Positions 1-6,149 of a stretch of 7,527 nt of DNA are shown piece by piece. Under the pieces are notes generated by a model, which saw only the letters and a list, made by a program, of their open reading frames with translations, was not told the origin of the DNA and made no database searches. Source of the DNA: CAUZEO01 sp963578625 (GTDB lineage Bacteria > Verrucomicrobiota > Kiritimatiellia > SLOV01). Positions within the stretch are counted from its first letter, which is position 1; each line of letters opens with the position of its first letter. The DNA is taken from assembly GCA_963578625.1 (NCBI GenBank), contig CAUZEO010000263.1, positions 1 through 7,527 of the forward strand, in the 5' to 3' direction. The translations under genes and the position numbers were made by a program.

Positions 1-431
1 TCCAGCTCACCGGCCCGCTCTCCCACCGCGACCACGGCCTCCTCGAAAGCGGTAACCCGCGGGCTTGATCGCTTAAGCGCCTGCGCAAGGGAGTCCCCAT
101 CGCGAACCTCGTCGCGGACGCCTGCCAGGACGGCACGCGATCCACCGAGTTCGGGGGTGCCGATCAGAATCTCGAGCGCTTGGGACAGGGGAATTCCCGC
201 CTTCAGAAGAGACGACAACTCGCGATAGATCATGGCGCGTGCGTCGAGTGAAAAGGAGGATGATTTCCGGCCCCAGGTTCCGGCGGTATCGTTACCTGCC
301 GGCACAACACGTTCGGGGAACACGCCCTGGCCCGAGAGCTTCTCCCGCGCATCTTTCAGATCCAAAGCTTCCACCAGCCCACGCCTGGACCGCCCGGAAG
401 CTTCGTATCCCTTATAAGAAAACGTTTTCAC
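1..431 (-). CDS. gspF: Type II secretion inner-membrane platform protein GspF (N-terminal part, cut by window edge)
   Basis: This is the first 143 codons of a GspF-family protein; the rest lies beyond base 1. Read on the minus strand from a GTG start it begins KTFSYKGYEASG, the usual opening of GspF/PilC proteins. A linker follows (about residues 45-60), then the first T2SSF helical domain from about residue 65, with YRELSSLLKAGIPLSQAL at about 69-86. GspF is the polytopic inner-membrane platform that couples the GspE ATPase to pseudopilus assembly. The GTG at 431-429 was chosen because the conserved N-terminus starts there; the ATG two bases upstream is out of frame and meets a stop at once. 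The only purine-rich candidate ribosome site (GAAGGAG, about 454-460) lies roughly 22 nt upstream, too far for normal spacing, so initiation here is odd. It follows gspE in operon order but is separated by 342 bp of repeat DNA. Confidence 0.88.
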   Translation of the reverse strand, partial: MKTFSYKGYEASGRSRRGLVEALDLKDAREKLSGQGVFPERVVPAGNDTAGTWGRKSSSFSLDARAMIYRELSSLLKAGIPLSQALEILIGTPELGGSRAVLAGVRDEVRDGDSLAQALKRSSPRVTAFEEAVVAVGERAGEL

Positions 432-461
432 ATCAGTAGCACTGCAAACTCGTCTCCTTCC

Positions 462-540
462 GTAGCACGGGTATCCCGTGTAGCGGAGCCAAGAGCGCAC
501 GCAACCTCGGCGTAGCACGGGTATCCGACCCGTGTAGCGG
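462..540 (+). repeat. Left arm of large inverted repeat in gspE-gspF gap
   Basis: This 79-bp segment is matched by the reverse complement of 702-774. Its order is hairpin unit (GTAGCACGGGTATCCCGTG from 462), spacer (GGAGCCAAGAGCGCACG, then CAACCTCGG), and a second hairpin unit from 512. By eye the arms differ by one substitution (C versus T in the spacer), a 2-nt GC gap in the spacer and a 4-nt difference in the inner hairpin loop. Hairpin units start 50 bp apart. Such short palindromic units are typical of dispersed REP-like or MITE-like elements; I cannot test copy number from this window. Confidence 0.85.
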
Positions 541-701
541 TACCCCAAGCACAAATCCAAGCACCATACCAAATGCCGCAAACCCGCTCTGGCACAAGAT
601 GATGGTACATTTGACCACGAATAGGGCAAACTCCAACCGTGGTTTTTTTCGCTCTGCCCTGCCCCGGGACCTGATCGGAAGACTTGGGTTCTGGTTGGGC
701 T
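541..701. other. Central region between inverted-repeat arms, no recognised gene
   Basis: These 161 bp lie between the two arms and hold no recognisable gene. Frames stay open through the region on both strands, but their translations are low-complexity readings of the repeats and resemble no family I know. The plus strand contains ACCACG (614-619) and CGTGGT (638-643), a 6-bp stem with an 18-nt loop followed by a run of seven T (643-649). It resembles a weak plus-strand terminator, but no plus-strand gene ends there. Together with the arms this may be the core of a non-autonomous element. Confidence 0.5.
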
Positions 702-774
702 CCGCTACACGGGATACCCGTGCTACGCCGAGATTGCGTGCTCTTGGCTCCGCTACACGGGATACCCGTGCTAC
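702..774 (-). repeat. Right arm of large inverted repeat in gspE-gspF gap
   Basis: This 73-bp segment is the reverse complement of 462-540. It carries two hairpin units (minus-strand starts at 774 and 726, 48 bp apart) with the form CACGGG-TAT-CCCGTG flanked by GTAG and TAGC. The outer end touches the gspE stop codon: base 774 is both the last base of that TAG and the first base of the arm. The repeat therefore begins exactly where gspE ends, consistent with insertion or expansion just behind the gene. Confidence 0.85.
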
Positions 775-2465
775 TACAGGTGACCAACGGCGTGCTGGAG
801 TTCTTCTACCGTTGTCTCGCCGGACAGGACTTTTCGAATGCCGTCTTCCACGAGCGGCAGCATCCCCGCCTCTTTTGCCTGCCGGGACAGATCCTCCTGG
901 GAGGCGCCGGCCCGAATCGAGTCGCGGATCTCCGGAGTGACGAGCATCAGCTCATACGTTCCGGTTCGGCCGTCGTAGCCGCCGAGGCATTCGGTGCAGC
1001 CTTCAGCACTCCACACCTCCGCGCCGAGCAGCTTTTTCCCCGCGTCTCCCAACCCCTCTACCTCCGATTCGGCCAGGACCACCGGCTTTCTGCAGGCGGT
1101 GCAGAGTCTTCGCAGCAAGCGCTGCGCAAGGCAGGCACGGAGGGATGCGGCAAGAAGATAGGAAGGCGTACCCATGTCGATCATTCGGTTCACGGCGCTC
1201 ACCGCGTCATTCGTATGCAGCGTGCTGAATACCAGGTGCCCGGTCATGGAGGATCTCACGCAAATTTCCGCCGTCTCCTGATCACGAATCTCACCAACCA
1301 GGATCACGTCCGGATCCTGCCTAAGAATGTGCCGCAATCCATGCGCGAAGGTCAGCCCGATCTTTGGTTTGACCTGGATCTGACCGATGCCGGAAAGCTG
1401 GTATTCCACCGGGTCCTCAATGGTCATGATATTGCGCCGGCGCGTGTCCAACTCGTTCAGCGCCGCATACAGCGTCGTCGTCTTTCCACTGCCGGTCGGT
1501 CCGGTTACCAGGACGATTCCATTGGGTTGCCGGAGTAGCGATTGAAACGGTTCCAATACCTGGACTGGCATTCCAAGATCCGGCAACGGGGACAACGCCG
1601 CCTCGCGGTTCAACAAACGTAATACAACCCGCTCGCCGCTCGCCACCGGGATCGTAGAGACGCGAACGTCGATTTCCAGCTCCCCGATCCGAACGCGTGC
1701 CATCCCGTCCTGGGGCAGGCGCTTTTCCGCAATATCCAGTCTTCCCATCACTTTCAACCGTGAAACCAGGGACGCCACCATCGACTTCGGCGGCGACGGC
1801 TCCTCATAGAGCACGCCGTCAATTCGGAAGCGCACACGCAGCCTGTCCTCTTCAGGCTCGATGTGGATGTCCGATGCGCCTCGCTTGACGGCATCGAGCA
1901 TGATCAGGTTCACGAACTGGGATACCGGCGCCTGGTCCGCCATGCGCAGCAGATCGTCCGATGTTGCTTGTGCGGCAGGCTCCGCCGTGTTCTCCGCGGC
2001 GATTGTATCGAGAAAATCGCCGGCCGTTTCGCGGCGCTGGAAATAGCACTTCTCCGTGGCGCGCGCGATCTGCTCCCCGGTTGCCAGCACCGGCTGAACA
2101 TCCTGACCGAGAAGTACCGCGAGATCTTCGATGATCTCCAGCCGCGTGGGATCATTCACCAATGCGCACAGACCTTCCGCGGACTCGAAAGGAAGAACGA
2201 GATGCTCTCGCGCCCATTCCACGGGAAGATTCTGAACAAGCGCGGGATTCAAGTTCTCGTCCGGCACTCCATCCGGGAGAACGGGAACTTCGTATTGAAG
2301 CCCCAGCGCGTCGAGGATATCCAGTTCGGTGACCGCTCCCGCGCCGCGAAGCATTTCGCCGATACGCTTCCGGTCCGGCCCCGCTGAATCCTGGGCGTGC
2401 AACGCCTCGTCAACCTGAGATTCGGTGACCTTGCCCGCGCTAACAAGAAGTTGCCCCAGCAGCAT
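774..2465 (-). CDS. gspE: Type II secretion assembly ATPase GspE
   Basis: This 563-residue hexameric ATPase drives pseudopilus assembly at the cytoplasmic face of the inner membrane. The N-terminus (residues 2-57) has two 24-residue MshEN/T2SSE_N-type motifs, LLGQLLVSAGKVT... and RIGEMLRGAGAVT.... The catalytic core shows Walker A GPTGSGKT (322-329), Asp box IMTIEDPVEY (346-355), Walker B DPDVILVGE (384-392) and His box STLHTND (414-420). A tetracysteine zinc site is formed by C455/C458 and C490/C493. All catalytic motifs are intact. It is longer than enterobacterial GspE and in the size range of PilB, so PilB is the main alternative; position between a secretin and a GspF-type gene favours GspE. 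The ATG lies 3 nt after the gspD stop, with GGAG about 9 nt upstream. The stop TAG abuts the repeat region. Confidence 0.93.
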   Translation of the reverse strand: MLLGQLLVSAGKVTESQVDEALHAQDSAGPDRKRIGEMLRGAGAVTELDILDALGLQYEVPVLPDGVPDENLNPALVQNLPVEWAREHLVLPFESAEGLCALVNDPTRLEIIEDLAVLLGQDVQPVLATGEQIARATEKCYFQRRETAGDFLDTIAAENTAEPAAQATSDDLLRMADQAPVSQFVNLIMLDAVKRGASDIHIEPEEDRLRVRFRIDGVLYEEPSPPKSMVASLVSRLKVMGRLDIAEKRLPQDGMARVRIGELEIDVRVSTIPVASGERVVLRLLNREAALSPLPDLGMPVQVLEPFQSLLRQPNGIVLVTGPTGSGKTTTLYAALNELDTRRRNIMTIEDPVEYQLSGIGQIQVKPKIGLTFAHGLRHILRQDPDVILVGEIRDQETAEICVRSSMTGHLVFSTLHTNDAVSAVNRMIDMGTPSYLLAASLRACLAQRLLRRLCTACRKPVVLAESEVEGLGDAGKKLLGAEVWSAEGCTECLGGYDGRTGTYELMLVTPEIRDSIRAGASQEDLSRQAKEAGMLPLVEDGIRKVLSGETTVEELQHAVGHL

Positions 2466-2468
2466 GGA

Positions 2469-4409
2469 TCAGGGCTCCACCGCCTCCGCCTTCTGGAAGC
2501 TGTTCGTCAAAATGCCTTCGAAGTTGGTCCGGGCTTCCAGTTCTCGCCGCAGATGCTCCGCATCCTCGGAATCGCTCACCAGGTGCGGGGTCACAAAAAT
2601 CAAGAGATTTGTCCGCTGTTTTCGGTCCTGCGTCTTCTTGAACAAATATCCAAGCAGCGGAATGTCGCCCAAAAAGGGAACCTTGGAAACTTGCTTGATC
2701 CGGTCTTCCCGGATGAGCCCGCTGATCACGACCGTCTGTTCGTCCTCGAGAGTTACCGTTGTATTGACCTCCCTGCGCGCAATCGTCGGCGTGAATGGCG
2801 TATCAGGATCGCCCTCGTCGACGATGGCCTCAATGATCGGATTCAGCTCCAGTTGAATCTCATTATCGTCATTAATGTGGGGGGTCAGCGTCAACTTGAG
2901 ACCCACATCTCTGCGCTCGATCTCCTGGATGATATCCCGCGCCGTCCCGGCGCCCGCGCTGATCTCCGATTTCAAAAGCGGAATGTCGTCCACCACCATA
3001 ACCGTCGCCTCCTGGTTGTCCTCCGCCAGAAGAGAGGGGTTGGAAATGATTTTGATTTCGCGTTCCTGTGCCAGCGCGGTCAGGAGAAATGGAATGGCCG
3101 GAATTTCCGAATCGTCGCTCAGCTTGATCGTGCCGCGGGCAACTCCCAGGGAAAGCCCCTGCGCAAACATCCCGTCAGTAACGAGACCCATGATGTCATC
3201 CTCATCACCGGGCCGGCTCCTGCCGATAAAGGTTGTCGATCCGTCTCTAGGCTGTTCAATTGTCGTCAGCTCCACTCCCAGGTCCAGTTCGTCACCCAAA
3301 GTTACCTCCACAATCAACACATCCACCAACACCTGCTTCGGCTTCTTGTCCAGTCGATCAACAAGATTCTTTACGAAAAGAAAATCGTGAGGAGATGCGT
3401 CAATGATGAGAGTCTGGGTGGAAACGTTGGCCTGGATTACAATGGTTCGGCGATCTTCGGGATTTGTGGCCTGGGTGAGGAGGTCATTCAGGTTTTTCGC
3501 CGCTTCCTCGGCGTCGATGTAATTCAATGCGATGGCATGCAGCCGCCCGGATGCGGCCGTTCCCTCGACGTCCAACTGCTCAATGGTACGCTGCGCCTCC
3601 ACCAACTGAATCGGGGTGCCGATCAGGATAAGACTATTGGATTCCTCGGAGGAGACCGCGGTGAATCCCGCGGGCACCGAGAGCCCTTCGCTGGTCGCGG
3701 CGCGCATTTGCCGGCTCATGACATTCCCGGTCGTCTCCATGCCTTTCATCACTCGCGAAATCTGCAGGGCGAGAGACCGAGCCGAAGCATGCTTGAGCGG
3801 AACCACCACCACTGAACTCGCGGCGCCGGGCCGGTCCAGTTCGTCAACGATCTTCAAGATTCTGCGGACATTCGCGCTGGTGTCCTTGATAAGAAGGTGG
3901 TTCGAAGACGGAACCGGAGACAGAGAACTGCCCTGCCCGGCCGCGACCAGAGCGTCCAGGGAACGCTTCACTTCCATCGCGGAGATGTGTTTCAACTCCT
4001 TGATCTTGATGATGATTCCGCTTCCGGAGACTTCCTCGTCCACGCCGACGATGGTTGCCACCCGCATCTGGGTTTTCGGCAGTGGAACAACGGTGTACGT
4101 CCCCTCCTGCTCAACCAAGGAGTAGCCGGCGGACTCGAGAACCGAAACAAAGAGCGGGTATACGTCGTCAATGTGAACTTTTTCAGGAGTGATTACATTG
4201 ATCTTCCCCGTCACATCGGGGCCGATGATGAGCCGTTTTCCGGTCATCCTTCCCACGTCCTCTGCAAGAATTCGAATCTCAACCTGATCGTACTTGAAGT
4301 TGACGTACTGGTGATTGGACGAGCCATTCTCCTGCGCCAAAACCGGACCCTGGGGCACCAGGATGGAAGCGAACAATCCGAGAGTCAGTACGCTTCGAAT
4401 CCAGGTCAT
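2469..4409 (-). CDS. gspD: Type II secretion outer-membrane secretin GspD
   Basis: This 646-residue precursor forms the outer-membrane channel of the type II system. It has a Sec signal peptide (basic R5, hydrophobic 6-20, likely cleavage after VLA at residue 25). An N0 domain follows at about 35-110, then N1/N2/N3 ring domains at about 116-192, 198-283 and 288-355, and the secretin beta-barrel at about 357-612. Hallmarks include the VPFLGDIPLLGYLF motif (577-590) and NLLIFVTPHLV (601-611). The short acidic tail after 612 could serve as an S-domain for a pilotin, but this is not demonstrable here. The ATG overlaps the lpxA stop in an ATGA, with GAGGG about 10 nt upstream. No gspC precedes it. 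A type IV pilus secretin (PilQ) is unlikely: there are no AMIN domains, and gspE and gspF follow directly. Confidence 0.93.
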   Translation of the reverse strand: MTWIRSVLTLGLFASILVPQGPVLAQENGSSNHQYVNFKYDQVEIRILAEDVGRMTGKRLIIGPDVTGKINVITPEKVHIDDVYPLFVSVLESAGYSLVEQEGTYTVVPLPKTQMRVATIVGVDEEVSGSGIIIKIKELKHISAMEVKRSLDALVAAGQGSSLSPVPSSNHLLIKDTSANVRRILKIVDELDRPGAASSVVVVPLKHASARSLALQISRVMKGMETTGNVMSRQMRAATSEGLSVPAGFTAVSSEESNSLILIGTPIQLVEAQRTIEQLDVEGTAASGRLHAIALNYIDAEEAAKNLNDLLTQATNPEDRRTIVIQANVSTQTLIIDASPHDFLFVKNLVDRLDKKPKQVLVDVLIVEVTLGDELDLGVELTTIEQPRDGSTTFIGRSRPGDEDDIMGLVTDGMFAQGLSLGVARGTIKLSDDSEIPAIPFLLTALAQEREIKIISNPSLLAEDNQEATVMVVDDIPLLKSEISAGAGTARDIIQEIERRDVGLKLTLTPHINDDNEIQLELNPIIEAIVDEGDPDTPFTPTIARREVNTTVTLEDEQTVVISGLIREDRIKQVSKVPFLGDIPLLGYLFKKTQDRKQRTNLLIFVTPHLVSDSEDAEHLRRELEARTNFEGILTNSFQKAEAVEP

Positions 4410-5182
4410 GATTTTGAGATCCCTCGGTCCGAATCCTCAATGAATTTCAGCATTTGTTCCAACTCAGGTGAAGAGGTCAATGTTCCCCGAATCGTTTCCA
4501 CTGCCTGCGTGGTAGAAAGATCCTGGCGATAGAGAATTCGAAACGAATCCTTGATGTTCTTTTGAAGATCCTTCGAATACCCCCGTCGATCAAGGCCCAC
4601 GCGATTGATTCCTCGAACCCGCAGCGGGTGACCGTCCGCCATCATGTAGGGCGGCACGTCCTGCGTGACCTTGGAACAGGCGCCGATAATCGCAAGGCTT
4701 CCGATGCGGACGAACTGGTGTACCCCCGCCAGCCCCCCGATAATGGTCTGGCTCCCAATGGTCACGTGACCGGCCAGCAGGCCGCAATTGGCAATGATGA
4801 CCTCGTCGCCGACGATGCAGTCATGGGCCACGTGAGAGCACGCCATGAGCAGGCAGTCCGAACCGACGCGCGTGTAGTCCCCATCTTTGGTCGCGGCATT
4901 CACGGTCGTGTATTCTCGGATCGTTGTATTATTACCGATTTCCACTCGAGGAGCGCCGCCTTCGTATTTCAAATCCTGGGTACGGGTGCCAATGCTTGCG
5001 AACGGATAAAAGGTACAGCCGGATCCGATTGTCGTAAAACCGTCCAGCACGACATGACTCATCAGCTTGCTGCGATCCCCGAGATGTACATGTTCCCCGA
5101 TGATGCAATACGGGCCAATGGTTACATCTTCGCCAAGCTCCGCACCGGGGTGGACAACGGCGGTGGGATGAATATCTGACAT
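4406..5182 (-). CDS. lpxA: Acyl-[ACP]-UDP-N-acetylglucosamine O-acyltransferase LpxA
   Basis: This 258-residue cytoplasmic enzyme (E. coli LpxA has 262) performs the first step of lipid A synthesis, moving a 3-hydroxyacyl chain from ACP to UDP-GlcNAc. Residues 1 to about 180 form left-handed beta-helix hexapeptide repeats, followed by a helical C-terminal domain from about 185. LLMACSHVAHDC (111-122) carries the catalytic histidine, H120, equal to E. coli H125; H117 aligns with H122. IIGGLAGVHQF (147-157) and CSKVTQDVPPY (169-179) are also characteristic. The acyl-length ruler residue (E. coli G173) aligns with A168. I chose the ATG at 5182 because MSDIHPTAVV is the normal N-terminus; an in-frame TTG two codons upstream (5188) is the alternative. 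No clear ribosome site is seen. It lies 31 nt behind fabZ, as in the classic fabZ-lpxA pair, and overlaps gspD by 4 nt. Confidence 0.95.
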   Translation of the reverse strand: MSDIHPTAVVHPGAELGEDVTIGPYCIIGEHVHLGDRSKLMSHVVLDGFTTIGSGCTFYPFASIGTRTQDLKYEGGAPRVEIGNNTTIREYTTVNAATKDGDYTRVGSDCLLMACSHVAHDCIVGDEVIIANCGLLAGHVTIGSQTIIGGLAGVHQFVRIGSLAIIGACSKVTQDVPPYMMADGHPLRVRGINRVGLDRRGYSKDLQKNIKDSFRILYRQDLSTTQAVETIRGTLTSSPELEQMLKFIEDSDRGISKS

Positions 5183-5213
5183 GAGCAATGGAACAGGATT
5201 GAACGACGCTGCA

Positions 5214-5645
5214 CTAATCCGCGTAACTGAACATCAGGTCGGCCTCGCACGACTTCTCGTCACCCACCGTGATTACGCCATGAACCTTGGCGGTACGTAG
5301 ACGTGCGCGCAAAAATTCCACTTCGATCCGAAGCACGTCCCCCGGCAGCACCATCCGCCGGAAACGAGCTTTATCAACCGACGTAAAATACGCGATCTTT
5401 CCCTCCAGCCCCTCCCGCTTGTTCAGCAGGAGCCCGCCGACTTGCGCCATCACTTCCAGCTGCAGCACGCCCGGCATCACCGGATGCCCCGGGAAATGCC
5501 CCTGAAAAAACGGCTCATTCACGGAAACGTTTTTGATGCCGACAATCCGGGTTTCCCAATCCGATTCGAGGATCCGGTCGACAAGCAGAAACGGGTACCG
5601 GTGCGGCAAAACCTTGAGGATTTCGTCAATTTCCATTCCGGACAT
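5214..5645 (-). CDS. fabZ: 3-hydroxyacyl-[ACP] dehydratase FabZ
   Basis: This 143-residue hot-dog-fold enzyme dehydrates (3R)-hydroxyacyl-ACP in fatty acid elongation, competing with LpxA for the same acyl-ACP pool. LKVLPHRYPFLLVDR (10-24) is the family N-terminal motif. FQGHFPGHPVMPGVLQLE (47-64) contains the catalytic His50 and Glu64 (E. coli H54/E68). Length and ends are typical of stand-alone FabZ; it is not fused to LpxC as in some phyla. The ATG at 5645 has AGGA 7 nt upstream, which favours it over the in-frame ATG three codons later. It is the first gene after the promoter at 5699-5727 and is followed by lpxA. Confidence 0.95.
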   Translation of the reverse strand: MSGMEIDEILKVLPHRYPFLLVDRILESDWETRIVGIKNVSVNEPFFQGHFPGHPVMPGVLQLEVMAQVGGLLLNKREGLEGKIAYFTSVDKARFRRMVLPGDVLRIEVEFLRARLRTAKVHGVITVGDEKSCEADLMFSYAD

Positions 5646-5698
5646 GCTGGATTCCTATGTTTCGGGATCGCCCTGACAGGATCCCATATGTTCCGGCC

Positions 5699-5727
5699 TG
5701 TATATCAGATGAGGCAGGGACTGACAA
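5699..5727 (-). promoter_or_regulatory. Predicted sigma-70-type promoter for fabZ-lpxA-gspDE(F)
   Basis: On the minus strand TTGTCA (5727-5722; 5 of 6 to TTGACA) is followed by a 17-nt spacer and TATACA (5704-5699; 4 of 6 to TATAAT). A TG one base before the -10 box makes it an extended -10. Transcription would start near 5692, giving a leader of about 47 nt. The leader contains a 6-bp stem GGGATC (5664-5669) / GATCCC (5680-5685) with a 10-nt loop. The position, right after the YkgJ stop and before the AGGA of fabZ, fits an operon promoter. Confidence 0.6.
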
Positions 5728-5735
5728 CTGGGTTG

Positions 5736-6068
5736 CTACACCGGCGTCAACCCCGGACACTCTTCCGGGGTCGTGTTGGGAAAAGGGAATATCCGGCACT
5801 GGGCCGGGCGGGCCTCGTAAACGGAACAGCGGTCCTGCTTCAGAAAGATGCAGGCGCCGTCTTCCCCGTCGCGGAGCGACAGCTGCGCGCGATTTTCCGC
5901 CAGCCGCGTGAATCGTTCAATAAAGGCCCTCGAATCCAGCTTCAGGGCGGCGGACAGCCGCTCAATGTCCGGCTCTGTGAGCAGCACATTACCGGGCCAT
6001 CTACAGCATTTTCCGCAGTGGGTGCAGGAAAACTGATATTTCGTCACGCCAGGCAGACTATCAGGCAT
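5736..6068 (-). CDS. YkgJ-family cysteine-cluster protein (putative Fe-S or zinc binding)
   Basis: This 110-residue protein has the pattern of the YkgJ/UPF0153 'zinc- or iron-chelating domain' family. FSCTHCGKCC (13-22) supplies C15, C18, C21 and C22. GACIFLKQDRCSVYEARPAQCRIFPF (71-96, split here: GACIF, C81, RPAQC91, FPF) gives the second half, and a last cysteine sits at 104 in EECPGL. The biochemical role of the family is not well established; metal or Fe-S binding is inferred from the cysteines. The C-terminus is compact: only 7 residues separate FPF from ECPGL, fewer than I recall for relatives. Start ATG 6068 is chosen because the family normally begins just before the first cluster; the frame is open upstream to an ATG at 6155, but that would overlap the divergent gene. 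It seems transcribed separately from fabZ. Confidence 0.8.
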   Translation of the reverse strand: MPDSLPGVTKYQFSCTHCGKCCRWPGNVLLTEPDIERLSAALKLDSRAFIERFTRLAENRAQLSLRDGEDGACIFLKQDRCSVYEARPAQCRIFPFPNTTPEECPGLTPV

Positions 6069-6088
6069 GGCGGCCGAAGTCTCGGGAT

Positions 6089-6137
6089 TTGACACGCGCC
6101 GACGGGCATAGCAGTATCCCGGCGAATATAGATATTC
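6089..6137 (+). promoter_or_regulatory. Possible promoter and palindromic operator upstream of SurA-like gene
   Basis: A perfect TTGACA (6089-6094) is followed 17 nt later by CAGTAT (6112-6117), a weak -10 that keeps the second A, fifth A and last T of the consensus. A start near 6124 would leave about 26 nt of leader. Immediately downstream lies the palindrome GAATAT-AG-ATATTC (6124-6137), which could be an operator or could contribute an alternative -10 (TATAGA). No good ribosome site precedes the ATG at 6150. Confidence 0.35.
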
Positions 6138-6149
6138 CCCCTGATTCTC

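Noticed and set aside
614..649. Stem ACCACG/CGTGGT followed by seven T, resembling a rho-independent terminator on the plus strand
   Set aside because: The stem is only 6 bp with an 18-nt loop, and no plus-strand gene ends before it. On the minus strand, where the operon is transcribed, it has no T-run.
462..774. CRISPR array
   Set aside because: There are only four units, in opposing orientations, with the intervening sequence itself repeated between arms. CRISPR repeats are co-directional with unique spacers.
599..1538. Plus-strand frames reading across the repeats (with recurring GSATRDTRAT-type peptides) and on into the gspE region
   Set aside because: They are translations of the hairpin repeats and the antisense of gspE, and resemble no protein family I know.
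2397..3815. Long plus-strand open frame of 472 codons antisense to gspD
   Set aside because: It is a shadow of gspD and gspE codon usage. The minus strand carries clear secretin and ATPase motifs over the same bases.
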